Assembly (NCBI GenBank): GCA_963674625.2
Contig: CAXXXO010000004.1
Location: 124,001 to 188,000 of the forward strand
DNA: 64,000 nucleotides
Direction: 5' to 3'
DNA from: JALHFZ01 sp963674625
GTDB lineage: Bacteria > Synergistota > Synergistia > Synergistales > Aminobacteriaceae
The position numbers were made by a program, and so were the translations under genes. Every line of letters starts with the position of its first letter. The first letter of the stretch is position 1. Shown here piece by piece: positions 33,187-41,931 of this stretch. The notes below the pieces were generated by a model. That model made no database searches and was not told the DNA's origin. It saw nothing but the letters and a program-made list of their open reading frames with translations.

Positions 33187-35313
33187 TCAGCCCGGGGAGA
33201 CCCGATGCCTGTCCCGAAGTTCCGCCCGTTTCCCGCCGTTCCAGCTCGAGGTCCGGGTGAAATACCCCGTAATGCGGGTGATGCCGTCCACATCCGCCGA
33301 TCCGCAGGCGGGACACTCTCCGAGCAGCCCCCGGCTCACCCTTCCGCAGAGGTTGCAGAGGGTGAATTCAGGGCTGAAGGCCACCTGGGCGTTTTCGGAG
33401 GAAAGGAATATCTTCCGGACGAAGGAGGCCAGGGCCTGCCCGTCCGGACGGTGCTCCCCCATCCAGACATGGGTGATCGCACCGGCGGAGATCAGGGGAT
33501 GGAACCGCCCCTCCTCGAGCACCTTCACGGCGGGGTCCATGGGCACTGAATAAGGGTAGTGGCTGCTGTTGGTGTAATAGACCTCTCCCGTGCCGGCATT
33601 GCCCTTCACCACCGCCCGGGCCTGGGGCCATTCCTTCAGGTCGAGCCTGGCGAAGCGGTAGGTCGTGCTCTCGGCGGGGGTCTGTTCGAGGACGATGGAA
33701 AGTCCGTGCTCTTCAGACAGGGCCTGGCATTTGAGGTTCATGTACTGTACGACGGCCAGGGCGAGATTCCGGGCTTCCTCCGATTCGTGGAGCTGGGAAC
33801 CCGTCATGACCTGCACCATTTCATTCACCCCGAGGATGCCGATGAGATACTTGGCCCTGGAAAGGCGGAGATAGGCTTCGCCGTCATGGTCCATGCAGAG
33901 CACCGAGAGGGGGCCCTTTTTTCCGAGGGCGAGGATGTCCGAGATGAATTGTTTCTTCCGTAGGTGGGCCTGGGCGGCGATCTCCATGAAGCGGTCCACC
34001 TGGTCGAAGAGGATCTCCCGGTCGCCTCCGGAGCGGTAGGCATAGCGGGGAAGGTTGAGGGTAACGTTCTGAAGGGCGCAGAAGCGCAGCTTCCAGGGGG
34101 TGGCGGCGTCGAGGAGGTCCCCCTCGTCGAGCTCGAAACTCAGCCGGCAGCATTCGGACAGCTTCACCACGTCCCCCCGGTCGAAGACGAAATAGGTATT
34201 CCCCTTCTCGGCGGACAGTTCGCAGGCGAGGGCGAGCATCTCCTCCCACCCCTCCTCCCGGAAGAAATCCTCCGTGATGTGGAGCAGGGGCTTCGGAAAG
34301 AAGAAAGGCTGCCCCCGGCTGTCTCCCTCGAGGTAGACCCCGAAGAGCGCCTTGAGAAAGGCCTTCGACTCGGCTGCATATTCGCCGTAGGTTTTTCCCG
34401 TCTCCACCCCTCCCGGACCGATGGCACGAACATTTCGGAAATGTTTCGGCACCTCGTAGTAGAGATTGATGTCCGTGAAGGCGACCTGCCCTCCCCTGCC
34501 GCCGGCGAGCTGGTTGAACTCGAAGATGAGCATCTGGGCGAGCTGGCGGATCCGTTCTTCGGAGAGCCCGGCAAGGTAGGGGGCAAAAAAGGTGTTGATG
34601 GCATCCCAGCCGATGGCCCCGGCGAAGTTGTTCTGAAGGACTGATGTCATCTTGAGAAGATGGGCGAGGAGAACGTCTGGGTGCCGTGCCGGTGCCGAGA
34701 TGCTCGTGATGGAGGGAAGATTGAGGCCGTATTTCGCCACGTAGGCCATGCTCTGGCCGGAGCAGTAGGGACGGTTGACCATGCCGAGGTCGTGGAGGTG
34801 GATGTCCCCGGAAAGATGGGCATCGGCGGTCTCCTTCGAGAAGACCTTCGTCAGGGCATACTGCTTCAGGGCCATCTCGGCGATGGAGAGATTGATGGAC
34901 TCGGGGTTATGGGTGGTGTTGCTGTTCTCCTTGTTGGGGTTGAGCATCATGGTCTCGAGATCGTGGAGAGGAATGCCTATCCGGCTGTGGTCCTTCAGCT
35001 TGGCATCGAGGCCCCGCTGAAAAAGCTTGACGTTCACCAGGTCCCGGACGACACCCGTTGTAACCCGGTCTCTCCCCCACCGCAGAAGATCCGACTCTAC
35101 CTCGGCGGCCAGTTCTCCTGCGAGGCCGGGTTCGACTCCCGCCTCCTTCACGAGGGCATCGCGGATCCGCTCGGCATTCCAGGGGTGGGTCTCCTCGTGG
35201 GCGAGTGCATCCACCATGAGGGCAAGATCGGTAGACTCGCCCCGGGGGGCGAACATAACCATCTGGCGGGACGGAGAATCTTTTGACAGAAGAATTTCTT
35301 TTTCAGTGTTCAT
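33187..35313 (-). CDS. nrdD: Anaerobic ribonucleoside-triphosphate reductase NrdD
   Basis: Class III glycyl-radical enzyme that makes deoxyribonucleotides without oxygen. The 708-residue protein has an N-terminal ATP-cone-like region (about 25-115), the catalytic barrel, a four-cysteine zinc site near the end (C653, C656, C667, C670) and the radical loop RITGY with candidate glycyl Gly683. It needs an NrdG activase, which is not in the window. The ATG at 35313 overlaps the nrdR end by 11 nt; open frame beyond it only shadows nrdR. Confidence 0.95.
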   Translation of the reverse strand: MNTEKEILLSKDSPSRQMVMFAPRGESTDLALMVDALAHEETHPWNAERIRDALVKEAGVEPGLAGELAAEVESDLLRWGRDRVTTGVVRDLVNVKLFQRGLDAKLKDHSRIGIPLHDLETMMLNPNKENSNTTHNPESINLSIAEMALKQYALTKVFSKETADAHLSGDIHLHDLGMVNRPYCSGQSMAYVAKYGLNLPSITSISAPARHPDVLLAHLLKMTSVLQNNFAGAIGWDAINTFFAPYLAGLSEERIRQLAQMLIFEFNQLAGGRGGQVAFTDINLYYEVPKHFRNVRAIGPGGVETGKTYGEYAAESKAFLKALFGVYLEGDSRGQPFFFPKPLLHITEDFFREEGWEEMLALACELSAEKGNTYFVFDRGDVVKLSECCRLSFELDEGDLLDAATPWKLRFCALQNVTLNLPRYAYRSGGDREILFDQVDRFMEIAAQAHLRKKQFISDILALGKKGPLSVLCMDHDGEAYLRLSRAKYLIGILGVNEMVQVMTGSQLHESEEARNLALAVVQYMNLKCQALSEEHGLSIVLEQTPAESTTYRFARLDLKEWPQARAVVKGNAGTGEVYYTNSSHYPYSVPMDPAVKVLEEGRFHPLISAGAITHVWMGEHRPDGQALASFVRKIFLSSENAQVAFSPEFTLCNLCGRVSRGLLGECPACGSADVDGITRITGYFTRTSSWNGGKRAELRDRHRVSPG

Positions 35314-35785
35314 CCTTTCGGAAAACCTCCTTTTCACCGATGAGGCGGGCAATTTCGTGCTGAAAGCTCTCAAGATCGGTAAATTCACGGTAGACCGATG
35401 CAAAGCGGACATAGGCCACCTGATTGATTTTTTTCAGTCCCTCCATGATCCTCTGGCCGATCTCGGCACCGGAGACTTCCCCGAACCCCTCTGCCTTGAG
35501 GTCATCCTCGATCTTCGAGGCGAGGTCCTCGATCTGTTCGAGGGAGACGGGCAGCTTTTCACAGGAGCGGCTGATCCCCCGGATCATCTTCTCCCGGGCG
35601 AAGGCCTCCCTGCTGCCGTCCTTTTTTATGACCCGGAGGGGACGCTTCTCCTCGGTTTTTTCATAAGTGGTGAAGCGGACCTGGCACTCGGGACACTCCC
35701 GGCGCCGCCGGACCACCCTTCCCTCGTCGGCGGTACGGGTCTCTATAACTCGCGTCTCCATGGCTCCGCAGGCAGGACACTTCAT
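35303..35785 (-). CDS. nrdR: Transcriptional repressor NrdR
   Basis: NrdR is the zinc-ribbon/ATP-cone repressor of ribonucleotide reductase genes. Zinc ligands are C3, C6, C31, C34; the ATP-cone starts at about residue 47 (LRVIKKDGSREAF). The 160-residue length is standard. I chose the ATG at 35785 with GGAGG six bases upstream. Coupling to nrdD in one operon implies autoregulated control. A minus-strand TATACT at 35804-35809 could be the -10, but I could not define NrdR boxes with confidence. Confidence 0.94.
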   Translation of the reverse strand: MKCPACGAMETRVIETRTADEGRVVRRRRECPECQVRFTTYEKTEEKRPLRVIKKDGSREAFAREKMIRGISRSCEKLPVSLEQIEDLASKIEDDLKAEGFGEVSGAEIGQRIMEGLKKINQVAYVRFASVYREFTDLESFQHEIARLIGEKEVFRKDEH

Positions 35786-35923
35786 GGCTAACCTCCTACA
35801 TGTAGTATAACGGGACGTATCATAACGCAATATCTGGGGTTTTGCCAGAGGTAAAAAATCTCATCTTCCCTGCGTCTTCCGGCTTGCAAATACTCAAAAT
35901 AATAAATAAAGGAGAAAAAAAGA

Positions 35924-35950
35924 ACAAAAAAAAGCCGGGTTTCCCCGGCT
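35924..35950 (-). terminator. Terminator of the heat-shock/rpsU-yqeY transcript
   Basis: On the minus strand AGCCGGGGAAACCCGGCT is followed by a run of T, about 30 nt after the yqeY stop. Confidence 0.88.
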
Positions 35951-35979
35951 GCACAGACGATATAAAAAGTGATGGGACC

Positions 35980-36444
35980 TTACTCTCCGAGGGATTGAAG
36001 ATAACGCTGGACTTTTGACTTCACGCGGTTTCCCTCGGCCCGGCCTTTGACGGAGGCCATGACTCTGCCCATGACCTTGCCCGCATCCTTCGGACCCGCT
36101 GCCTTCGCCTCTGCGGCGGCTTCCTCGATGATGTGCCCGAGTTCATCGTCGCCGAGCTGTTCGGGAAGATAAGTCTCGAGAAAAAGGGCTTCTTTCAGTT
36201 CTTCTTCGGCCCGGGGAGCTGCGCCCACGGCGGCGTACTGTTCGGACGCCTCCCTGCGCTGCTTTACGAGCTTCTGGATCCGGGAGATGATTTCGTCCTC
36301 TGAGAGGTCCCCCGAATGGCCCTTTTCGCTTGCGGCCCGCTGAAGCTCGGCCTTCAGCATCCGCAGGGAGGAAAGTTCCATCTCCCTGCGCTGCTTCATG
36401 GCCGTCATCAGGTCGTCAGAGATGCGTTTTTCGAGGTCTTTCAC
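35980..36444 (-). CDS. yqeY: GatB/YqeY-domain protein
   Basis: The 154-residue all-helical protein is the stand-alone form of the GatB/YqeY tail domain (ETYLPEQLGDDELGHII and KDAGKVMGRVMASVKGRAEG are typical). Its role is unproven; the domain resembles the tRNA-binding end of GatB. Order rpsU-yqeY is conserved in many bacteria. GTG start with AGGGGGT upstream. Confidence 0.88.
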   Translation of the reverse strand: MKDLEKRISDDLMTAMKQRREMELSSLRMLKAELQRAASEKGHSGDLSEDEIISRIQKLVKQRREASEQYAAVGAAPRAEEELKEALFLETYLPEQLGDDELGHIIEEAAAEAKAAGPKDAGKVMGRVMASVKGRAEGNRVKSKVQRYLQSLGE

Positions 36445-36450
36445 CGAAAA

Positions 36451-36639
36451 TTACCCCCTGGACTTTGTCCGTCTTTTCCTTGCGGCTTCAGCCCGCTTTG
36501 TCTTCTTCGCCTCACTGGGCTTCTCGTAATGCTCCCTCTTCCTGACTTCACGAAGGGTCCCAACCTTGGACACTTCGCGCTTGAACCGCCTGAGAGCGTC
36601 ATCGAGGGATTCGTTATCTCTTCGAACGACAGTCGTCAT
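36451..36639 (-). CDS. rpsU: 30S ribosomal protein S21
   Basis: Small basic protein of 62 residues with the S21 pattern NESLDDALRRFKREVSK, then REHYEKPSEAKK and a Lys/Arg-rich tail. The ATG at 36639 has GGGGGGA seven bases upstream; an ATG two codons earlier touches that site. It lies between hinT and yqeY. Confidence 0.93.
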   Translation of the reverse strand: MTTVVRRDNESLDDALRRFKREVSKVGTLREVRKREHYEKPSEAKKTKRAEAARKRRTKSRG

Positions 36640-36670
36640 CACCATTCCCCCCTTTCTTTGCCACAGGCAT

Positions 36671-37021
36671 CTACCCCGGTGGCCAGCGGAAACTTCGTCC
36701 CGCCAACAGGTGAATATGAAGGTGGGGAATCGTCTGCCCGCCTTGCGCTCCGCAGTTTGTTACGAGACGGTACCCCTTGTCGTTGAGACCCATGCGGGAG
36801 GCCGTCTCCACGGCGCAATTCATGACTTTCGACCACACTTCGGGGTTCTGGACAGAAGCGGCGGATTCGATGTGCTCCCGGGGGATGATCAGAAGATGCA
36901 CCGGAGCCTGCGGAGCCGAATCCTTGAAGACGACCGCTGCGTCATCTTCGTAAACGATCTCCGCGGGGACCTCCCCTGAAGCTATTCCGCAAAAAAGACA
37001 CTTTCCGTCCAAAAATCCCAC
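36671..37021 (-). CDS. hinT: HIT-family hydrolase (HinT-like)
   Basis: Histidine-triad protein of the HinT type that hydrolyses purine nucleoside phosphoramidates. The triad H100-x-H102-x-H104 in PHLHIHLL is intact, and N-terminal cysteines C8/C11 fit the optional zinc site. The 116-residue length is typical. Start is uncertain: GTG at 37021, or TTG at 37012 which has GAGG at better spacing. It follows the J-domain gene in the extended heat-shock cluster. Confidence 0.9.
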   Translation of the reverse strand: MGFLDGKCLFCGIASGEVPAEIVYEDDAAVVFKDSAPQAPVHLLIIPREHIESAASVQNPEVWSKVMNCAVETASRMGLNDKGYRLVTNCGAQGGQTIPHLHIHLLAGRSFRWPPG

Positions 37022-37039
37022 CTCACAGCTTTGAGTATT

Positions 37040-38020
37040 TTATACCAGATTTTCAGCCCGCACAATAGACTCGGCCCAAACTCGAACAGCCGCCGCTGAA
37101 TGTCCGGAGAAAAGAGCTTTGATCCTCCCCCTCGACCAGGGGGGCGCTCCCCGAAGACGGAGGAGACGGAGGAGGGGCACGAGGATCTCTTCTTCCTCCC
37201 TCTTCAGCAGCCTGAGAAGGGTGAGCTCGTCGGGAAGAGATGGGAAGCTCCAGGCTCCGAGGGCCCGGGAGAGGACGGACGAAGCGGGATGAAAGAACAT
37301 TTTCCGAAGGAGATCGTCCTTCTCCGGCAGTCTCCGGATGCGGCGGAGAAGCTCCAGGGCCGTTTTATCGGAAAGCAGCGCCGCGTTTGAGCAGAGGATG
37401 TCCGCAAGGACATATTTCTGCTCCTCCCTGAGGTTTTGAAGAAAAAGGGCCTCCACAGTCTCGTCGTCGGAGGGCCACCGTCGGGCCATTTCGGCGAGGA
37501 TGGCGAAAACATCTTTTTCGGCGGCTTTTTTTCCGAGGGAGGCAAGGGCGAGAAGCCGCACTCCGGGAAGGGAGCCGAGAAGCCGGAGCCTCAGGGCTGA
37601 AAGATCCCCGTCTCCTCCGCCCGGGGACGGTGTGCTGAAAAGCCTGGTCACGGCGATCTCCGCCTCTACGAGGACCTTCTCGAGGAGAAGTTCCCGAATC
37701 CGAAGGGATTCTGCAGGCTTTTCAGCGGGGGGAGGACTTTTTTTGTCCCTTTTTTTTCGCCAGAAAGACGGCCGGTGCGTTCCCCTTGCTTTTTCGGCGG
37801 GTTTTCTCAGCAGTTCCTCGATCTCTTCGGGGCTCGCCTTTCGAAGGAGCGCATAGGCCCCTGCGATCCGCTCAAAGCGGTCGGCGTGCTTCGAGCCGGC
37901 CACATCAGGATGGCATGTGAGTGCGAGCCTGCGAAAGGCTGACCGGATCTCTCCCGGGTTGTCCCCGGGCTTCACACCCAGAATATCGAAGCACTCCGCA
38001 AGACTGAGAGGAAGCCCCAT
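37040..38020 (-). CDS. J-domain protein paired with the second Hsp70
   Basis: The first ~65 residues form a J domain with the HPD tripeptide at 37-39 and flanking helices (AFRRLALTCHPDV, ERIAGAYALLRK). The remaining 260 residues are helical and Leu-rich, without the Gly/Phe region or zinc fingers of DnaJ, and I do not recognise a known domain there; alternating short helices suggest a HEAT-like array. It starts 1 nt from the end of the Hsp70-like gene, so the two are surely co-expressed and probably partners. The true DnaJ is at 41932-43077, so this is an additional, specialised co-chaperone. Confidence 0.75.
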   Translation of the reverse strand: MGLPLSLAECFDILGVKPGDNPGEIRSAFRRLALTCHPDVAGSKHADRFERIAGAYALLRKASPEEIEELLRKPAEKARGTHRPSFWRKKRDKKSPPPAEKPAESLRIRELLLEKVLVEAEIAVTRLFSTPSPGGGDGDLSALRLRLLGSLPGVRLLALASLGKKAAEKDVFAILAEMARRWPSDDETVEALFLQNLREEQKYVLADILCSNAALLSDKTALELLRRIRRLPEKDDLLRKMFFHPASSVLSRALGAWSFPSLPDELTLLRLLKREEEEILVPLLRLLRLRGAPPWSRGRIKALFSGHSAAAVRVWAESIVRAENLV

Positions 38021-38021
38021 C

Positions 38022-39569
38022 TCACCCCACGATCCTTTCCATTTCGCTCAGCATCCGGTCGAGTTCCATGAGGGCTTCGGGGTATCGCTCTCCCCGACGG
38101 AGAAGCCTTGCGATCCGGAAGAGAGAGGACCCCCGCTCCTCCATGGCGGAGGAAAGGGAGGGGGATACCCGGGCAAAACGACTTTCGAGAAGGGATATTT
38201 CCTCCTTCCCACCCGTCCGTGCAGCTTCTTCCGCCCCGTCTGCCTGAAGAAGGGGGAGGGAGACCGCCCAGGAGGGGCGATTCAGAAGCACCGAGAGAAG
38301 CCCTGAAGAATCGACGGAAAAGGAGAGGGTGATCTCTTCTCCTCTGCGTCCCTCCGGCACACTCACCCGGGAAAGGATTTTCGCCCCCGGTCCTTCCCCC
38401 TGGAAAATCCTGAGGGGAAAGGCGCCCCGTCCGACGGCAATAAATTTCCTCTCCGCCCGGGCGGGGATGCAGCTTCCCTTTTCGAGAAGGATGACCTGTT
38501 TACCGTCGGCGGAGTAGATCCCGAGGTTTGATGAGAGGACGTCGAGGAGAAGGCGGCAGCCCTTCGCCTCAGAGCCCCAGAGGGCCGCCCCCGCGGCCAC
38601 GGCCTCATCGGGTGAGACGTTGAGATGAGAGGGCCGGGCCACCCGCTCTTCTATCCGTCTCCTGAGGAGGGGGATGCGGCTGCTCCCGCCGACGAGAAGA
38701 AGTCCGGCGGGATGCCATTCCTTCCAGAGGGCGCGGGAGCGGGAGATCACGTCCGCGAGAAGAGGCGCTATGAGGGCCTCGAATTCCGGCCTCGTGACGG
38801 TCACGGGATTCCCCTTCAATCCTGCGGGGGGGTGCCATTCGAAGGAATTACAGCCGGAGAGGGAGATTTTTACATCTTCCGCCTCTCTGAGAAGGATTCT
38901 TCTCTCAAGAGTATCCTCTCCGGGCCGGGCCGGGCCGATTTTCCCGAGGAGAAGCTCCGCCATGACACCATCGAGATCCATTCCTCCGGGAAAGGCCAGG
39001 CCGTCGCTCTCGAGGACCTGCCATACCCCTCCCTCCCGTTCCACCACTGCCATGTCCACCGTCCCCGCTCCCCAGTCGATGAGAAGAAATCTTCCCGGGA
39101 ATCCGAAGGCAAGGGCGGCAGCCACCGGCTCGTTCACGATCCGGACCGAGGCGAACCCCCCTCTGCGGGCGGCTTCGCTCAGGCACGCGCGGGCGGCGAA
39201 AGAGAAGGACGAGGGGACGGTCAGGACGCACCTGGAGAGAAGGGTACCGAGAAAAATCTCTCCGTCCTCCCGGAGGAGGGTGAGCAGGGGAACGAGAAGT
39301 TCTTCCGCAGGAAGGGAGCGGGAGCCGCAGCGGGCTCTCCAGGAGGAGGCGACCTTCCGCTTGATGTCCCACCATGTGGACCGGGGGTTGTGCATCTCCT
39401 CCCGGGCGGCCTCCTCTCCGACCAGCCACTCCCCCTTCGACCAGCCCACCACCGAAGGGGTACGGAAGCTTCCCCACCGGTTCGGAACGGGAACGACCCC
39501 TTTATCGTCGAGACAGACTGCTGTCTGGGCGTACCGGGTTCCCAGGTCGATTCCGAGGGTGGCGGTCAC
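38022..39569 (-). CDS. Divergent Hsp70-family protein
   Basis: The 515-residue protein keeps the actin-like ATPase motifs of Hsp70: phosphate 1 GIDLGTRY at 6-13, phosphate 2 IDWGAGTVD at 164-172 (DnaK has DLGGGTFD) and the adenosine motif GGSSRIP at 294-300. The substrate-binding part after residue ~350 is short and poorly conserved, and the C-terminal lid is reduced. GTG start overlaps the mtaB stop (GTGA). It is followed at once by a J-domain gene, so it is probably a second, dedicated Hsp70 system next to the canonical DnaK (43090-44913). The client is unknown. Confidence 0.78.
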   Translation of the reverse strand: MTATLGIDLGTRYAQTAVCLDDKGVVPVPNRWGSFRTPSVVGWSKGEWLVGEEAAREEMHNPRSTWWDIKRKVASSWRARCGSRSLPAEELLVPLLTLLREDGEIFLGTLLSRCVLTVPSSFSFAARACLSEAARRGGFASVRIVNEPVAAALAFGFPGRFLLIDWGAGTVDMAVVEREGGVWQVLESDGLAFPGGMDLDGVMAELLLGKIGPARPGEDTLERRILLREAEDVKISLSGCNSFEWHPPAGLKGNPVTVTRPEFEALIAPLLADVISRSRALWKEWHPAGLLLVGGSSRIPLLRRRIEERVARPSHLNVSPDEAVAAGAALWGSEAKGCRLLLDVLSSNLGIYSADGKQVILLEKGSCIPARAERKFIAVGRGAFPLRIFQGEGPGAKILSRVSVPEGRRGEEITLSFSVDSSGLLSVLLNRPSWAVSLPLLQADGAEEAARTGGKEEISLLESRFARVSPSLSSAMEERGSSLFRIARLLRRGERYPEALMELDRMLSEMERIVG

Positions 39570-40888
39570 GAAGAGAGCCTTCCTTTCAGACAATCCGTCC
39601 CTGTCCGGGAGATTTTCACCCGAATCTCCTCTCCGGGAAGGGCGCTGCCCCGGCAGGACACCCGGAGATACTCGGGGGAGAGCCCGGAAAGGCAATTTCC
39701 CATCGACCGTTCCACGAGGACGGAGACCTCTCTTCCGATCCACCTCTCGTGGTAGCGCCCGAAAAGCTCCTCTCCGAGAGCCAGTGCCCTGTGGGTCCGG
39801 TCGGTAAGGACATCCCACGGAACGGGAAAAGGCAGAGAAAAGGCGGCCGTCCCCTCCCGGGGGGAAAAGGGGAAGACATGAATTTTTCCGAAGGAGCACT
39901 CCCTCGCGAGGGACAGGGAATCGCCGAAGTCGGCCTCGTCCTCTCCGGGAAATCCCACGAGGAGATCCGTGCTGATGTGAATATCCTTCCCCAGGGCGGA
40001 GCGGACCCTGCCCACCAGGGCAAGGTATTCTTCCGGGGTGTACCCGCGGCTCATCAGGCCGAGAACCTTCCGGCTTCCGCTCTGCAGGGGAAGGTGAAGA
40101 TGGGGGCAGAATTGGGGGGTCGTACCGAGAGCTTCGAGCAGCTCGTCGTCAAGGGCGAAGGGCTCGACGGACCCGAAGCGGATGCGGCGGATTCCTTCCA
40201 CGGCGGAGATTTTCCGGAGCAGCCCGGCGAGGGAGAGAGGAGCGTACCTCCCGTAGAGACCTATATGGATCCCCGTAAGGACCACTTCGGAACACCCGGA
40301 GGCGGCAATGCTGCGTATCTCCCTGAGGGTGTCGTCGGGATCCCGGCTCACGGGATGCCCCCGGGAGGCCGGAATGGCGCAGTAGCTGCAGAAATGGCTG
40401 CATCCGTCCTGAATTTTGACGAAGGCCCGGGTGTGGAGAAGTGGTTTCGACAGAAAGAGGGCATCCCACCGCGTGGAGGTGCTCACATCCTCCCGGAGGA
40501 CCTGCAGAGAACGGTTGTTTTCAGCCAGGGCAGCGGAAAGCATGGCGGGCAGTTCGCTCTTGCGGCGGTTTCCCACGAGCAGTGAAATTCCGAGGGACCG
40601 GGCTTCTTCTTCGGAGATGCGCTGCGCCCAGCAACCGCATGCTGCGAGAAGGGCTCCGGGGGACATTCTCCGGGCCTTCCTCAGGGCCTGCCGGCACTTT
40701 TTGTCCGCCATGGAAGTCACGGTGCAGCTCACGAGAATGGCCGCATGGCAGCCCGGAGCATCGGCGAGAAGCGCCCCCGCATCTGTCAGAGCGGAGGCCA
40801 GGGCTTCCGCTTCGTACTGGTTGGATCTGCACCCGAGGGTGCAGATCCAGATTTTTTTATCCTTCAGACCGCTCAGGTCGGAATTCAA
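39566..40888 (-). CDS. mtaB: tRNA t6A37 methylthiotransferase MtaB
   Basis: Radical SAM methylthiotransferase that converts N6-threonylcarbamoyladenosine at tRNA position 37 to the 2-methylthio form. The radical SAM cysteines are C163, C167, C170 (GCSHFCSYC); the N-terminal UPF0004 domain supplies C20, C55 and C84 or C86 for the second cluster; a C-terminal TRAM-like segment closes the 440 residues. MtaB rather than MiaB or RimO is supported by the CRSNQYEAEA start and by its place after dnaJ-prmA. TTG start overlapping prmA by 32 nt. Confidence 0.87.
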   Translation of the reverse strand: MNSDLSGLKDKKIWICTLGCRSNQYEAEALASALTDAGALLADAPGCHAAILVSCTVTSMADKKCRQALRKARRMSPGALLAACGCWAQRISEEEARSLGISLLVGNRRKSELPAMLSAALAENNRSLQVLREDVSTSTRWDALFLSKPLLHTRAFVKIQDGCSHFCSYCAIPASRGHPVSRDPDDTLREIRSIAASGCSEVVLTGIHIGLYGRYAPLSLAGLLRKISAVEGIRRIRFGSVEPFALDDELLEALGTTPQFCPHLHLPLQSGSRKVLGLMSRGYTPEEYLALVGRVRSALGKDIHISTDLLVGFPGEDEADFGDSLSLARECSFGKIHVFPFSPREGTAAFSLPFPVPWDVLTDRTHRALALGEELFGRYHERWIGREVSVLVERSMGNCLSGLSPEYLRVSCRGSALPGEEIRVKISRTGTDCLKGRLSS

Positions 40889-41744
40889 CGACCGTTCCCC
40901 ACCATTCGTTCAGGGAGAGTTCGTCCACGGGTACGAGGCCGCAGGCTCCGAGAGCCTCGTTAAAACGGTTCCGCTCCTTGAGAAGAAGCCCGGAGAAAAT
41001 GGCCCGGCCTCCTGCCTTCAGTGCGCCCGGGACGGAGGGGAGCATTTCGAGAAGAGGTTCGATGATGATGTTTGCCGTGAGGAAATCCACCCTGCCCTCC
41101 ATGCCTTCGAGAAGGTTCCCCTCTACCGGGACGACCTGTTCCGGGTCGATGGCGTTGAGACCGAGGTTGAAGCGCACCTCGGTCAGAACCGCCGGGTCGA
41201 GATCCCGGGCCAGGACGCGGCAGGCTCCCAGTTTGACGGCGCATATGGCGAGAATCCCCGATCCCGTTCCGATGTCCGCGCCCTCGAGACCGGCGAGGTT
41301 CATCCGCTCGAGAAGGGCGAGGACGATCTGGGTGCTTTCGTGATATCCCGTGCCGAAGGCCGAACCGGGGTATATGTACAGGGGCAGCCGTCCTTCCGGC
41401 TCGGAGCCCCGGTGCCACGGGGCGAGAACCACAAGACCCTCCCCCACCGGCAGGGGGGGAAAGGCCTCTTTCCAGTCGGTATGCCATGCCTTGTTTTCGA
41501 TCTTTCCCATGTCGGCAATTTTGACCTCGGGCCAGGGGGCGAGAGCCTCGCCGAGACGCTCGAGCCAGTAGCCGAGATCCTGGGAGCTGCGGTAATAGGC
41601 CCGCAGCCGAACTGGCGGTTCAGTACCGCTTTCCTCCGAACCGATGCTCCCGGACATATCCGCAAGGGAGGCGAGCACATCTTCGCTTCCCGCCCCGCCT
41701 TCCAGGGTGACGTACCACCAGAAGCTTTCCGCTGAATTCGTCAT
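40857..41744 (-). CDS. prmA: Ribosomal protein L11 methyltransferase
   Basis: PrmA trimethylates ribosomal protein L11. The C-terminal methyltransferase domain has SAM motif I DIGTGSGILAI, preceded by the FGTGYHESTQ segment typical of PrmA (here FGTGYHEST), and FLTANIIIEPLLEML as the NPPY-equivalent (NI at that place). The N-terminal substrate-recognition domain spans about 1-110. The 295-residue length is normal. The location downstream of dnaJ matches the conserved dnaK-dnaJ-prmA order. ATG with GGAGGG upstream. Confidence 0.93.
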   Translation of the reverse strand: MTNSAESFWWYVTLEGGAGSEDVLASLADMSGSIGSEESGTEPPVRLRAYYRSSQDLGYWLERLGEALAPWPEVKIADMGKIENKAWHTDWKEAFPPLPVGEGLVVLAPWHRGSEPEGRLPLYIYPGSAFGTGYHESTQIVLALLERMNLAGLEGADIGTGSGILAICAVKLGACRVLARDLDPAVLTEVRFNLGLNAIDPEQVVPVEGNLLEGMEGRVDFLTANIIIEPLLEMLPSVPGALKAGGRAIFSGLLLKERNRFNEALGACGLVPVDELSLNEWWGTVVEFRPERSEG

Positions 41745-41772
41745 TGGGGATCCCTCCGGGAATAGAAACTGA

Positions 41773-41794
41773 GGGAGGCATTTCCCAGCCTCCC
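41773..41794 (-). terminator. Hairpin between dnaJ and prmA Confidence 0.1.
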
Positions 41795-41931
41795 TTCAAC
41801 AGACAGGAAGAGTGTACCAGATGGAGAGATGTTTTTACAGGGGAATTGCACAGCGGATCTCCGGGCTTCGGAGAAGGCTTATTGCCCCTCCGAAACCCGG
41901 CGTACCTGCAGGACAGAAAAAGACGGTTCCG

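Noticed and set aside
31883..33553. 556-codon open frame on the plus strand opposite livJ and nrdD
   Set aside because: Composition is that of a GC-rich antisense shadow, without recognisable motifs, and it lies opposite two well-supported genes. The same holds for long open frames opposite rny, secA, dnaK and livM.
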